Source: Porphyra umbilicalis (lineage: Eukaryota > Rhodophyta > Bangiophyceae > Bangiales > Bangiaceae). From it: a DNA stretch of 64,000 nt. Below the pieces are notes generated by a model. The model had not been told where the DNA came from. It searched no databases and saw only the letters and a list, made by a program, of their open reading frames with translations. Made by a program: the position numbers and the translations under genes. Below, piece after piece: positions 1 to 10,176 of the stretch; position 1 is the first letter of the stretch; the number at the start of each line of letters is the position of its first letter. Location: contig KV918916.1 in NCBI GenBank assembly GCA_002049455.2, positions 1 to 64,000 of the forward strand, read 5' to 3'.

Positions 1-1123
1 CCAGCAGCTCAGCCGCAGGGACGGTCGCGGTACGGTTGTCACCAAGCGACCGCGTCGTACCCCGCCAGGCAAAGATGTCGCTGGCATGCACCCGCCGAGC
101 GCCCAACAGCGCGGGCGCCGCCGTCAAGCCCGCGGCGTCGCCGACCACGGCTTGCCGACGCCGACATGTGGCCGCCAGCGCAAGGGGAGGTCCACCAAGG
201 GGAGGCGCCCGGCGATGGGGGTCTCCGCCCCCAAGTCGGGGGCGGTGGCCAAAACCCTCCCCCCTGCGCGCCGAGGCACGCGCCACGCCGAGGTGGGTGG
301 CGCCGCCCCCGCCGCCGGCACACGGCGCGCGTACGCCACGTCTGCCGGCGGCTCGTCGGGGGCACGGCCTCGACGGCGACGGGGCGGGACTGGCGGCGAG
401 CCAGGCCGCCGCACGCAAGGACCTTGGGTGGGGCGCTGGGGGGAGCACCAGGGCGCTGAAAACGGCCTGAGGGGACGATGGCCGCGGCCGCGCCGGCGAA
501 AGAGGGTGCCGGCGGGGTCGGGCGTGGGCGTGGCGCTCCCGAGCAAGCACCGCGGTGCATCCGAGAGCGCCGCGCGAGAAGCGGTACCGTACACTCTGCT
601 GGCTCTGCTCGACACAAGTCTGGTGTATTTGCGCTCGGCAATGCCGCCCTGCAACGAAAGTATCAGGCGCTTCCCGCCGACAAGTCCCGTACGCCCCATG
701 AGATCCCACGGCTCAATGGTGCGAGCCGTAAACGGACCGCGGCGCGCACGCGGCACCCCCCTCCCCCCTCGATAGCCGAGCGTCTCACCGTCCCGCCTGT
801 CCCCTGCACCCGCTGGCCGCGCGGCCGGCGCGTGCGTGGCTCAACCGTCGGTCGCCGCTGACCGTGTGGCACACCCCTCATTTTGTGGTGGCAGCAAGAG
901 CGGTCACCGCTGCGGCGCTGTCCGGCTCTTGTGCTCGGTTGCGCTGCGCCCCCCCCGGATGCCGCTGTAATCTCCCGGTGCCGACATCTCCCCTCTGCTC
1001 CGCGGCGGCGCGGCGGCGCGGCGGCGCTCCTCCCTACCAGTCTCCTCTGCTCCACACCGGCGCTGCGATGCCCCTCCCCATCTGCGTCTGTCCCCCGCGG
1101 CCTCTTGCTCGCTCTCTCGTCGT
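1..1123. other. GC-rich stretch, no supported gene
   Basis: The stretch has long overlapping open frames on both strands, as expected by chance at this GC content. None shows a recognisable domain, a convincing start context or splice sites. It is probably upstream sequence of the MYND gene at 1154, possibly with the end of a gene lying outside the window. Confidence 0.5.
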
Positions 1124-1140
1124 CCCCCCCCCCCCCCCCC
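1124..1140. repeat. C17 run in the leader of the MYND gene
   Basis: Seventeen consecutive C lie 13 bases before the ATG at 1154, so they probably fall in its 5' leader or core promoter. A similar C run sits just before the start codon of the gene at 17173-19444 on its own sense strand. Confidence 0.9.
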
Positions 1141-1153
1141 GCCCGCCACCACC

Positions 1154-2580
1154 ATGGCGTCCACCGACCACCGGTCCATCAAGACCAAAGCCGCCATCAC
1201 GGGCGGCGCGTGCATGGGCTGCCTCGCCGAACCGAGCGAGCTCCCCCCCGGCGCCACCCTCACGCCCTGCCCCCGCTGCCGGCGCGCCCACTACTGCGGG
1301 CGCGCGTGCGCGACGGCAGACGCGCCCATCCACGGGACCGTCTGCGCCGCACTCGCCGCCGTCAATGCGCACCTGCTCGACGCCGGCCGCGCGCGCGTCG
1401 GCGGCGCCGCCCCCGTCGCGGGCGTCGACGGCGGGGGCTTTGAGCCGATGAGCCTCCCCGTCGCGTCGGCGTCTGGCGCGGCGTTTGCGCGCGCGCTCGG
1501 GCGCCCCCCCGGCGTCAAGGAGCGCGAGTACCTCCTCTACGAGCCCCGCTGCTACTTGTGCCACGTCCCCGCCGCGCTGCTGCCGGCGGGGTCCCTCCTC
1601 CCCTGCTCGGGGTGCCACCTCATCGTTGCCTGTGCCGGCGCGCACGCGGGCGCCATGGCCACGGGGCACACGGGCGGGGTCACCTGTGGGCTGCTCGCGC
1701 TCGTGCGCGCCACCGAGCGCATTACGGTTGTTGACGGTCGCGCCGACGCGTCGGCGGTCGGCCTCGCGCAGCCGCACGCGTGGCTCCCCGACGCGCCCGT
1801 GGAGGAACCGTGGGCGGCGCTCCCGGACGGCTGGGCCGAATACTTTGCGTGGCGCCGCGCGCCCGACTTTGTTCCGGCCTTTGCGGTTGCCGCGTCGGAC
1901 CTCCTCTCCGTGCCCCTGACCATCCTCCACGCGCTCGTCGCCGCCCTCGGGGGGGCGCCCGCCGTACACGCGCGCTCCGAGTTGACCGTCCACCTGGCGG
2001 GCGTGTCGGATTACGAGCTCCGCGCGCTCTTTGCGCGGGAGGAGCTCCTCCACCTGCTGCCGCGGTTGCAAACGCTGCGGCTGGCCCTCTTTCCCCGTCG
2101 GGGGTGCTGCCACCCGGCCCCCCGACGGTTATTGGCGAAGACGCCACGTGCGACGCGTGCACGACCGCCGGCCGCACGGCGCCCGTGTTGCTCGTCGGCG
2201 GTCCCGACGCGTCGCCGCTGGCGGGGGGCGACGGGGCGGGCCTACCCCCCGGCTGGGCCGCCCCCGACGTGATTGTCGGCCTCAACTGTGGCATCCACAG
2301 CTCCGTCGTTGAAGACGGGCACCGGGAGGAGTGGGCGCCGCTCGTCGCCGCCGCCGCCGCGGCGCGCACGCCCCTCGCCCTGACGAGCTACACGGCAGAG
2401 GAGGCGGCCGACGACGCGGCGGCGCTGGGGGAGATGCTCGCGGGCGTGGACGGGTATGGGATTGTCGACGGGCCGGCCGTCAACCCGTGGGGGTCTGCGC
2501 GCCCGTACGCAGACATGGGCTACGCGGACTTTTACTTCAACTCCCACTCGATGCTGCGCGCGGGGCCGACGGGGGGGTGA
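1154..2580 (+). CDS. MYND zinc-finger protein, MSS51/ZMYND17-like
   Basis: The start is ATG at 1154 in a near-perfect Kozak context (CCACCATGG). The N-terminus carries a complete MYND zinc finger: C20, C23, C39, C42, C48, C52, H60 and C64. A second, degenerate Cys/His cluster starts at C133/C136, with C151 and C154. The C-terminal part (about 2100-2580) has a segment reading VGLNCGI, then W, then LALTSYT and EAADD. This fits the C-terminal domain of MSS51-type MYND proteins, which in fungi and animals act in mitochondrial gene expression or metabolism. The N- and C-terminal halves are in different frames, and the change falls near 2090-2100. No GT-AG pair there explains it, so it is a one-base indel (assembly or real) or an unusual short intron. 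The final stop is TGA at 2578. The MYND assignment is firm; the MSS51 assignment is an inference from the C-terminal motifs. The gene converges on the minus-strand gene that ends at 3085. Confidence 0.75.
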
Positions 2581-3084
2581 GGGTGCGCGGCTGGGGGTGG
2601 CGGTGTCCGGGGGGGGGGGGGGGGGGGGGGGGTCCAGCCGACCCGTGGGTGGGGGCGGGCAGCGGGAGCACCGTAGGGAGCTGCGCGCCGCAGCTCGAGT
2701 CCACAACATAGGATGGGGGGGGCCCCTGCACGGGGTCGTGTGGCGGCCGCAGACGGGCGGCCGCCGACGGCGTCGGCGGCGGCGGCGGCGGCGGCGGCGC
2801 TGCATGGCGCCGCTGTTGCGTGGCGTGCCTCGGGGGAGTGGCCGCCCGACCGCACGCGTCGCCACTGCGGGTGGCCCGGTGGCGACGGCGCCCGCGGGCG
2901 CGGCGCGGGGCGCGTGCCGCCACCGCCCCGCCCCGCTCGCCGCCGCCCTGCACGTTGCGCGTCGGGCACAACAAAAACACAAACAAACGATGCAACAATC
3001 GCACCCCATGGCGCGGCGGCCGTCGTGCGGCTCGCCGCCTGTACACGCGCTCGACCCCCCTCTCTGCCCCACCCGCCGGCGCGT
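2581..3084. other. Intergenic region between convergent genes, with a G24 run
   Basis: This is the shared 3' region of the MYND gene (+) and the membrane-protein gene (-). It contains a run of 24 G at 2609-2632 and a GCG-rich triplet stretch near 2765-2802. No RNA gene or coding segment could be supported. Confidence 0.5.
2609..2632. repeat. G24 run
   Basis: Twenty-four consecutive G begin 29 bases after the stop codon of the MYND gene. Runs of this length are hard to sequence and can form stacked G structures. Confidence 0.9.
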
Positions 3085-5599
3085 TTACCGGCACCCCCCC
3101 CCCCCCCCCCCCCCGGTGCACCCCACCCACCCCCCCCTCACTCCCACCGCTGCCAGCCCGTTCCCCCCCCCCCCCCTCACTCCCACCGCTGCCAGCCCGT
3201 CCCCCCCCCCCCCCCGGCGCGCCTCACCCCGCCCGGCGTCGTACCCCCCCCCCCCCCGCGCGCCGCGCGCCCCCCCCCTCGCGCCCGCCGCGGCCGGCAC
3301 GGCCCGCTGCCGCCACTGGGCGGGGGTACCCCCCCCCCTCCCCCGCGCCGTCCCCCCCCGCCACGTGCCGCCGCGCGCAACCGCCCCCGCGCGGCGGAGG
3401 TAGGGCGCCGCGCCCGCACGCGCCGCGCGCCCCGCCGCCGCGGCGGCGGCGCCGACCGTCCGCCCGCGCGACGCGGCGGCGACGGCCACCGCGCGGCCGG
3501 CGGTGGCGGCGGCGGCGGCCCAGGCGGCGAGACCCCCCCCCGGGGGCCCGCCGCCCCCCCCCCCCCCGCACCCCCCCAGGCGGCGGCGGGAGGACCGTGA
3601 GCCACGGCGCCGCGGCGGCCACGTGCGGGCGGCCGAGGGCGCCGACGAGGGCAACGTACATGGCCCACGCGGCCGGCGACATGCGCGTCGGCGCGTCGAC
3701 GAGCACCGGCACGGCGACCATCTTGGTGTAGTGGTAGGCGAGGAAGAGGGCGCCCGCGAGGCGCGCCGCCGCGTCGCGCGTCGCCGCGTCCACCCCCGAG
3801 GTGGGGGGGGGGGGCCGCCGCCACGCGTGGGGGGGGGGCACCGACGACGGGCGCCGCCGCACCGCCGCCGCGGCCGCTGCGGCGGTGCCCGCGGGCGCCG
3901 TCGGCGCCCGTCGACGGCGCGCCGGCGGGCGGGCTCGCCGACCGGGAGCGCGACGAGGCGGTCGACGCAGACGAGGAGCGGGAGCGGGAGCGGGAGCGGG
4001 AGCGGGAGCGGGAGCGCGAGCGGCACCGGGCGGCCTTGGCCGCGTACCCCGCCGGGCCGGCGGCGGCGGTCGGGCGCCAGCCCCACCCCCCCCCCGGGCG
4101 GCGAGCGCCGCCGCCCCAACCACCGCCACGTGCAGCGCCACGTACGCAACGCCGAGGGCGGCAACGAGAAAAAAGGCCGCCACAAACAGCGGCTCGTTGG
4201 CGTCGCGGGCCGCCTCGAGGAGGTCCCCCCCGCGCCCGCGCGCGACGGCGCCCAGAAAACACACGAGGGAGCCGCCGCCAAAGAGCACGGACAAAAAGGC
4301 GAGCGCCGGGCCCGCCCCGGCAGGCGCCACGCCAACGACGACGGCGGCGCCCCCCCCCCACCCGCCGCCGCCGCCGCCGCCGCCGCCGCCGATGTCTGCG
4401 GCGGCCGACGAAAAGCCGACGCCCGCCCCCGACGCGGTCGACACGACGCCGCGGGCGGCCGCCACGCCGCCAGCGGCCACGCCGCCGCCCCCGCCAACGG
4501 CGCCCCGCACCGCCGCGGTGCGCACCGCAACGGCGGTGCGGGCGGCGGCGGCGGCGGCGGCAACGACCGGCGCAAAGAGGATCAAGTCCATGAGCACGGC
4601 GGTGAGGAAGGGCGAGTCGGCGACCGGCACGAGGCCGTCCACGGAGCGCGCGAGGCGCGCGTCGAGGGCGACCGCCCGCCGCGCGGCGGCGGCCGCCCAG
4701 CCGGCGAGGGCGACGAGCTTGTGGAAGAGGCCGCGGCCGACGCTGCCGCCGCCGGCACCGCCGGCAGCGCCGCTGGCAGACCCGTCGGCGCCGCCGCCGC
4801 CGCCGGCGGCGCTGCCGCCCGCCCCATCCTCTGCCTCCTCCGAGCCGTAGGACGGCGCGCCGTCGAGGCGGTCGTCCTTGGCAAAGCCCGTCAACGAGCC
4901 GACCGCGTCGGCCGCCTCATCATCGTCGGCGAGGAGCCCCGCGCCGGCGGTGCCGTCGGGGGCACGGGCGGGGGTGGTGGCACCCCCCCCCGCCCCCCCC
5001 CGCCGGCGCCCCGCTCCGAGGAGGCGCGGACAAAGCGCGTCGCCGCCGCCGCGCGGCGGTACGAGGCGCCCCGCCCCGCCGCGGCGGCGGCGGCGCCCTC
5101 ATCCCACCCCGCCCGCGTGTCGAGCCAGTGCGTCAGCCCCGCGTGGCGCACCCGCCGGCGGAGGGCCGCTTGTACGCCCGTCGCGCGGCGGAGCGCCGCA
5201 CGCACCGCCGCCGCGCGGGCGGCGAGCGCGTCCACGTCCGCACCGAGCGTCGCGTTGCCGACGCCGCCGCCCGCCGCGCCGCCGCCCGCCGCGCCGCCGC
5301 CGCCGCCACCGCCGCCACCGCCGCCCCCGCCGTCGGTCGCCGACGCGGCGGCCGCCGTCACGTGGGACACCTCCCACTCGTGGAGCGCGCGCTCCGCCGC
5401 CCGCTTGGCGACAATGGCGTCGTGGCGGGCGAGGGAGGCGGCTTGCACCGCCGCGCCCGCCTCGTCGGCCGCCGCCGTCGCGTCGGCAATCGACGCTTCC
5501 AGCGCCGAGCCGGTGCGCACCGCCGCGCGCAGGCGCGAGCGGTGACCCGCAACGGCGGCGGCCACGCGCGCGGCAACCTCTGCGGGGGGGGGGTGGCGT

Positions 5600-5632
<33 letters not shown>

Positions 5633-6441
5633 ACCGCCGCGCGGCGCCGCCGGCAAAGAGCGGCCGCGCGTCCTCATCGTCGATTTCCGCGTCGGCGGCG
5701 GCGACCGACGGAAAGGTGGGGGGGGAGGCGCCCGCGGGCGCCGACGCTGTCAAGGACGCCCCCGCCGCTGCCGCCGCTGCCGCCGCCGCCGCTGCTGCGG
5801 CGCGACGGCGTGCGGCGGCGGCGGGGTGGTGGCGGGGCTCCGCCGCCGCCGCCGCCGCCGCCGCCGGCGGCGCCGTCGTCAGCCACCCGACCCGCCGCTT
5901 GGCCGCCGCGTCCGACACGAGGGACGTGAGGGGCGTCGCCCCCGACGCGCCGTCGCCGTCGCCGCCGCCGCCGCCACCCTCCGCGTCGCCACCCCCGTCG
6001 ACGGTCGTGTCGGCCGCCGCCCCCGCCGCCGCCGCCGCCGCCCGCCGCCGCCGCCAATGGACGGCCGCCGACGAGCCGCCGTGGCGGTGGCGGCGGTGGC
6101 GCGCGGCGGCGGCCGACGGGGGCGCGCCCCCCCCCCCCCCCCCCCCCCCCTCGGGGTCGTCATCCACGGCGGGCGCCGCCACAAGCACGTGCGGCACGGC
6201 GCGGGGCAGCCGCCCGCGGCGGGGCGGCCGACCGACCGACGCGGCCGACCCGGCGGGGGTGCTCGCATAGACGCCGCCGCCGCCGCCGCTGCCGCCGTCG
6301 CCACCGTCGGTGGCGCTCCCCCCCCCCGCCCAGGTCGTCACCCCCGCCGGCACGGCGGCGGCGGGCGCGGCGGCGGCGGCGGCGGCGACCGCCGCCGCCG
6401 CCACCACCACCACGCCGAGGAGGAGGGCGGCGAGGCGGGAC

Positions 6442-6472
<31 letters not shown>

Positions 6473-6530
6473 GGCCGCGGCGCCAGCGGCGGGCGGCGGC
6501 GGCGGCGAGCGCCCGCCACACGCGGGGCAT
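3085..6530 (-). CDS. Probable multi-pass membrane protein with coiled coil, unrecognised
   Basis: Coding signal is continuous on the minus strand but moves between frames at G/C runs, so the outline is approximate. The proposed start is ATG at 6530 (protein begins MPRVWRAL); another in-frame ATG lies at 6701. An Arg-rich N-terminus precedes a hydrophobic segment (AALLLGVVVVAAAA). Next come an acidic linker, then a helical coiled-coil-like stretch (about 5580-5360) rich in Ala, Arg and Glu. From about 4950 an acidic patch (LADDDEAADA) leads into several hydrophobic helices, including LMDLILFAPVV, LAFLSVLFGGGSLVCFLGAV and LFVAAFFLVAALGVAYVALHV, and later LFLAYHYTKMVAVPVLVDAP. The stop is TAA at 3085-3087. 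The frame changes lie at or near the runs around 5600-5630, 4980-5000, 4083-4094, 3800-3840 and 3554-3569. A splice test at the 5600-5630 tract (GT at 5634, AG at 5580) did not give the right phase. I do not recognise a family. It could be two genes. Confidence 0.45.
3094..3114. repeat. C21 run
   Basis: Twenty-one consecutive C lie just inside the 3' end of the minus-strand membrane-protein gene. There they would encode a poly-Gly tail, or disturb the frame if the run length is wrong. Confidence 0.9.
3975..4016. repeat. GGAGCG hexamer, seven copies
   Basis: Seven tandem GGAGCG units (plus strand) lie within the minus-strand membrane-protein gene. The three frames of the sense strand read as (Ala-Pro)n, (Arg-Ser)n or (Leu-Pro)n. 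The Arg-Ser frame would give an RS-like stretch. Which frame is used depends on the lengths of the flanking G/C runs. Confidence 0.85.
5600..5630. repeat. G31 run
   Basis: Thirty-one consecutive G interrupt the minus-strand membrane-protein gene. The frame carrying the acidic linker upstream differs from the coiled-coil frame downstream. Confidence 0.9.
6127..6150. repeat. C24 run
   Basis: Twenty-four consecutive C read as poly-Gly on the minus strand inside the membrane-protein gene. The same frame looks coding on both sides of this run. Confidence 0.9.
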
Positions 6531-6580
6531 CGCAAAAGGCGAGGCGGCGGCAGAGGCGGCGGGCACGCGGGCGGCCCGCC

Positions 6581-6614
<34 letters not shown>

Positions 6615-7044
6615 GCGGCGGCCACGGGGCGGCGGCCGACGGCGCGGCAGCGGCGGCGGCGGCGGCGGCGGGGCGGCCGCACCCGCGCCGAGGGGCTTCA
6701 TCCACGCGCGCCGACGACGCGCGGGGGGGGGAGGGGGGGGGGACGTCGGCACGGCGGCGCACGGCAACAATGACGACGGCGGCGACGGCGGCGGCGGGCG
6801 CGTGCGCCCCGCCGGCGGGTCGGTGGGCACAAAAAGGGGCGGCGGCGGCGCCGCGCGCGCGGGGCCCCCACAGGCGCGGCCGGGCGGCGCGGCGGCGGCG
6901 GGGCGCGGCCGCCACGCGGGCGGGGGGGGCGCCCCGCCCGCCGCCAAGGCGGCACGGCGGGGGGGGGGCGGCGGGGGGAGCGACCGCACGGGCGCCGCAC
7001 CCCCGCCGTGCCGCACCGCCGGGGCGGCGGCGGCGGCGGCGCGC

Positions 7045-7092
7045 GGGCGGGCGGGCGGGCGGGCGGGCGGGCGGGCGGGCGGGCGGGCGGGC
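7045..7092 (+). repeat. GGGC tetranucleotide array, 12 copies
   Basis: Twelve uninterrupted GGGC units. Runs of three G separated by single C are classic G-quadruplex-forming sequence. The array lies several hundred bases upstream of the proposed start of the minus-strand membrane-protein gene. Confidence 0.9.
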
Positions 7093-7645
7093 GGCTCGAA
7101 TCCATCGCGGCCGTGGCGCCGGTCGGGCGGCGGCCGCGCCGCTGCCGGCGTTGCGGGGGGGGCCGCCGCCGCCGCGGCAGACGTGGCGGCGGCGGCAACG
7201 GCGCGGCGCCGCGCGGGGCGGGGGGGGCGACGGCCACGCGCGCGCGGCGCGGGCGGCGACGGCCGCCCGCTGCGCTGTGCCCGCAACGCCGCCGAGGGGA
7301 TCGATGGAGCTGGATCCAGCTGCACCGCTCCGTGGAGCGGTGCGGCCGCCTTGCCCAGACATACAGGACCCCGTCGAATTCAATGCCCAAAGTCGTGCGA
7401 ATTACTGGGGGGGCTCGTTTGAAGCATTGACACGCGTCGGTGGACGATCGGCACCGCTGCCGCGAAAGCGAGGGGGGGACACGATGGCGACGCCGGGGCG
7501 GCGGCGGCGTCACGCGTCCTGCCATGCCCGCCCCGCGTGGCGTGTGCACCGCCATGGCCGCCACGCTCCAAGCGGCCGACGCCCCCAGCCCTTTGTTGAC
7601 AGCGCTCCTGACCACGGTGCCATGCCCACCAACCCTACCACACGC

Positions 7646-7667
7646 AAAAAAAAAAAAAAAAAAAAAA
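7646..7667. repeat. A22 run
   Basis: Twenty-two consecutive A on the plus strand, so T22 on the sense strand of the ARM-like gene, beginning 11 bases beyond its stop codon. It could be a 3' UTR pyrimidine tract. Confidence 0.85.
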
Positions 7668-7678
7668 GGGCGCCGCGC

Positions 7679-9982
7679 TCACGGCCCGTGGAACGAGTCG
7701 CTTCCAAACGACACGCGCTTGCGGGGGGCCCCCCCCAGGCGCAGCGCGCGCAGGGAGCGCGGCGCCGCGCGCACCGCCACGTACGGGGCGACGCACCCGC
7801 CCGCCGCCGCCGCCTCGGCGGCGCGCACGGGGCGGAGGGTGGCCACCGCCGACGCCCCCACCGCCGCCGCCGCCCCCGCCGCCGCCGCCCGCGCCGCCGC
7901 CCCCGCGACGGCGGTTGAGAGGACGGGCGGGGGGGCGGTGCCCCCCCCCCCCCCCCCGGCGGCGGCGCGGCGCCCGCGCCGACGGTGCGGCGGAGGAGCG
8001 CGAGGGCGCCGCCGACAACGTCGCCGTCGGCCGAGCCCGCCACCGCCGCCGCCGCCACCGCCGCCACCGCCGCGGCGTCGCCCGCCGACGCGCCCGCCGC
8101 CGGGGGCAACACGACCGCCGACGTGGCGGCGGCGAGCGCGAGCCGCGTCAGCCGCGGGGACGGCGGCACGGCCGCAACGGCCGCCGCAAGCACCCGCCCG
8201 ACGGCCATGTCGTCACCCGCCACCGCGCCGCCGCTGCCGCCGCCGACGGCGGGGGTGGAGACGACGCGCGCCGTCGGGCTGCCGCCGCCGCCGCCCCCGC
8301 TGACGGCGGCGGGGGGCGCGTCGCCGCCCGCCCCCGCGCCGCGCAGGCCGAGGGCGGTGAGCGCGGCGAGCGCCGCCTCGACGAGCGACGCGGGCGGCGG
8401 CGGCGACGCGGCCGACGCTTGGCGGAGGACGCCGACGAGGGCGCCCCGCCCGCCGCCCGCCGCCACGGCGGCGGCGAGGCGCGGGGTGGACGCCGCGGCG
8501 AGGCGCACCGCCTCGGCGGCCGACTCGACGAGGACGGGGGCGGCGCCGACGGGCGCCGCGCGCAGCCAGTGGAGGAGGGCGGCGACGAGGCGCGCCGCGT
8601 CGTCGGCGAGGGGGGCAGGGGGGGGGTGGCGAGCGGCGGGGGGGAGGTCAAAACCGCCGCCAACCACCCCTCCCAATCGGCAGTGCCGTAGAGCGCGTCG
8701 GCGGCCACCGCCGCGTCGACCGCCGCGTCGCCGTCGACGGCGGCACTGCCGGCGCTGCCGCCCGCCCCGGGTGCGGCGGCGGCGGCGGCGGCGGCGGGGG
8801 CCTTGGACGCGCGGCCACCCCCCGCAGGGGCGGCCGCCCCCTCGGGCAGCAGCTGCTCCACCCCCAACGCGCACACGAGCGCGAGGGCGGGCGCAGCCGT
8901 CTCCCCCCCCCCCCCCCCTGGCCGTCGAGCACGCGGAGCAGCACCGGCAAGAGCCCCGCGGCGACCATTGCCGGCCCGTGCTGCGGCGCCGCCGTCGCCA
9001 CGTGCGTCAATGCCACCAGGCCGTGGCGCACAATCACGTCCACGTCTGCAAAGGCGACCATGGCGCGCACGAGGAGGCCGCCAACGCCGCCGCCGCCGCC
9101 GCCGCCACCGTCAGCGTCGGCACGCGGGTCCCCCCCCCCGCCCCCCCCCGCTCCCCCCCCCCCCACCGCCCCCGCCGCCGCGAGTGCCTCGTGGAAGAGC
9201 AGCGGCTCCGCCGCCACGTTGCGCAGCGCCACCATACACCGCGCCGTCACGCCCGCGTCGATCCGCCCATACACCCGCAACGCGCCAACGGCGAGCGCCG
9301 CCGCCGCCCGCGCGGCGGCCACGACCGCCGGCCGCGTCGCGTCGGGGGGCACAAACAGCGCGTTGGCGGCGAGCACCAGCGTCTTGCCGACAATGGCGGG
9401 GCGGGCGGGCGCGGCGGGCGGCACCGCCGCCGCGGCGGCGGCGAGGCCGGGCAGCCGGTGCAGCACCGCCGACCGCGCGGCGCCGGCGGGCGTTAGCGCC
9501 AAGACGGCGGTGAGGGCGGTGAGGTGCGCGGCCGCGTCGAGGGGGGGAGGGGGGGGGGGGGGGGGGGTGCCGCCCCGCGTCGGCGCGGGCGACGGCAACG
9601 GCAACGACGGCGGCGGTGGCGGCGGCGGCGGCGCCGCCGCCGCCGCCGCCGACGCCGCTGCCGCCGCCGCCGCCGCAGACGCGGGCGCCGCCGTCGTGGC
9701 CGCGACGAGCAGGTCGAGGAGCACCCCGACCGCGCCCGCGGCGGCGAGGGTGTGCGACACGTCCCCACCCGCGCCCGCGTAGTCGACAATGAGGAGGGCG
9801 AGGCGCGCCGCGTCGCGGCGGCCGTCGGCGCCGCCGGGGGGGGCGTCGAGCGCCGCCCGCGCCGCGCCAACGGCGGCCGACCAGAGGAGCTGCAGCACTT
9901 CCGGCGTCGGCCCGCCGGCCGCTGCCCGGCCACCGCCGCCGGCACCGTCGGCGCCGCCGCCGGTGCCACCGCCGCCGGTGCC

Positions 9983-10014
<32 letters not shown>

Positions 10015-10078
10015 GGCCCGCCCGCAGCGCCGCGACTAGCGCGTCGAGCGGCGGCACGGCGGCGGGGGCGGCCGCCAT
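7679..10078 (-). CDS. ARM/HEAT-like alpha-helical repeat protein
   Basis: The first ATG in the coding frame is at 10078 (MAAAPAAVPPLDALVAALRA), with purine at -3 and G at +4. The protein is about 800 residues and very rich in Ala, Gly and Leu. Repeated amphipathic helices resemble armadillo/HEAT units: LLDLLVAATT, LTALTAVLAL, LVALTHVATA, LLPVLLRVLDG, LVCALGVEQLL, LVEAALAALTALGL. Poly-Gly and poly-Pro spacers separate them. The C-terminus reads RKRVSFGSDSFHGP and ends with TGA at 7679-7681. The sense frame changes at three places, each inside a G/C run: around 8903-8920, 8605-8640 and 7938-7957. The helical pattern resumes cleanly after each, which argues for run-length errors or variation rather than decay. 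ARM-like proteins usually act as scaffolds or transport adaptors. No specific family was recognised. Confidence 0.55.
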
Positions 10079-10148
10079 GGCCGGGACGTCCGCCGGCGGT
10101 GCGACGGCGGGCACGGGTGCATGCCCGCCTCGTTTGGCCGTGGCAGCT

Positions 10149-10176
10149 GGGGGGGGGGGGGGGGGGGGGGGGGGGG
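10149..10176. repeat. G28 run (C28 on the sense strand of the ARM-like gene)
   Basis: Twenty-eight consecutive G about 70 bases upstream of the ATG at 10078. On the gene's sense strand this is a poly-C tract in the presumed 5' leader. Confidence 0.9.

Larger units (their letters stand above)
6531..7678. other. Intergenic and upstream region, GC microsatellites
   Basis: This region lies upstream of the membrane-protein gene (-) and downstream of the ARM-like gene (-). It is dominated by GCG/GCC triplets and by a twelve-copy GGGC array at 7045-7092. A short unique segment at about 7290-7640 is less GC-rich. An in-frame ATG at 6701 could extend the membrane-protein gene. No other gene is supported. 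Confidence 0.45.

Noticed and set aside
36-861. Several long overlapping open frames on both strands
   Set aside because: Arg/Pro/Gly-rich shadows expected at this GC content; no motif, start context or codon pattern supports any of them.
5580-5634. Possible 55-base intron around the G31 run (GT...CAG on the minus strand)
   Set aside because: Splicing there gives the wrong phase for the coiled-coil frame that follows.
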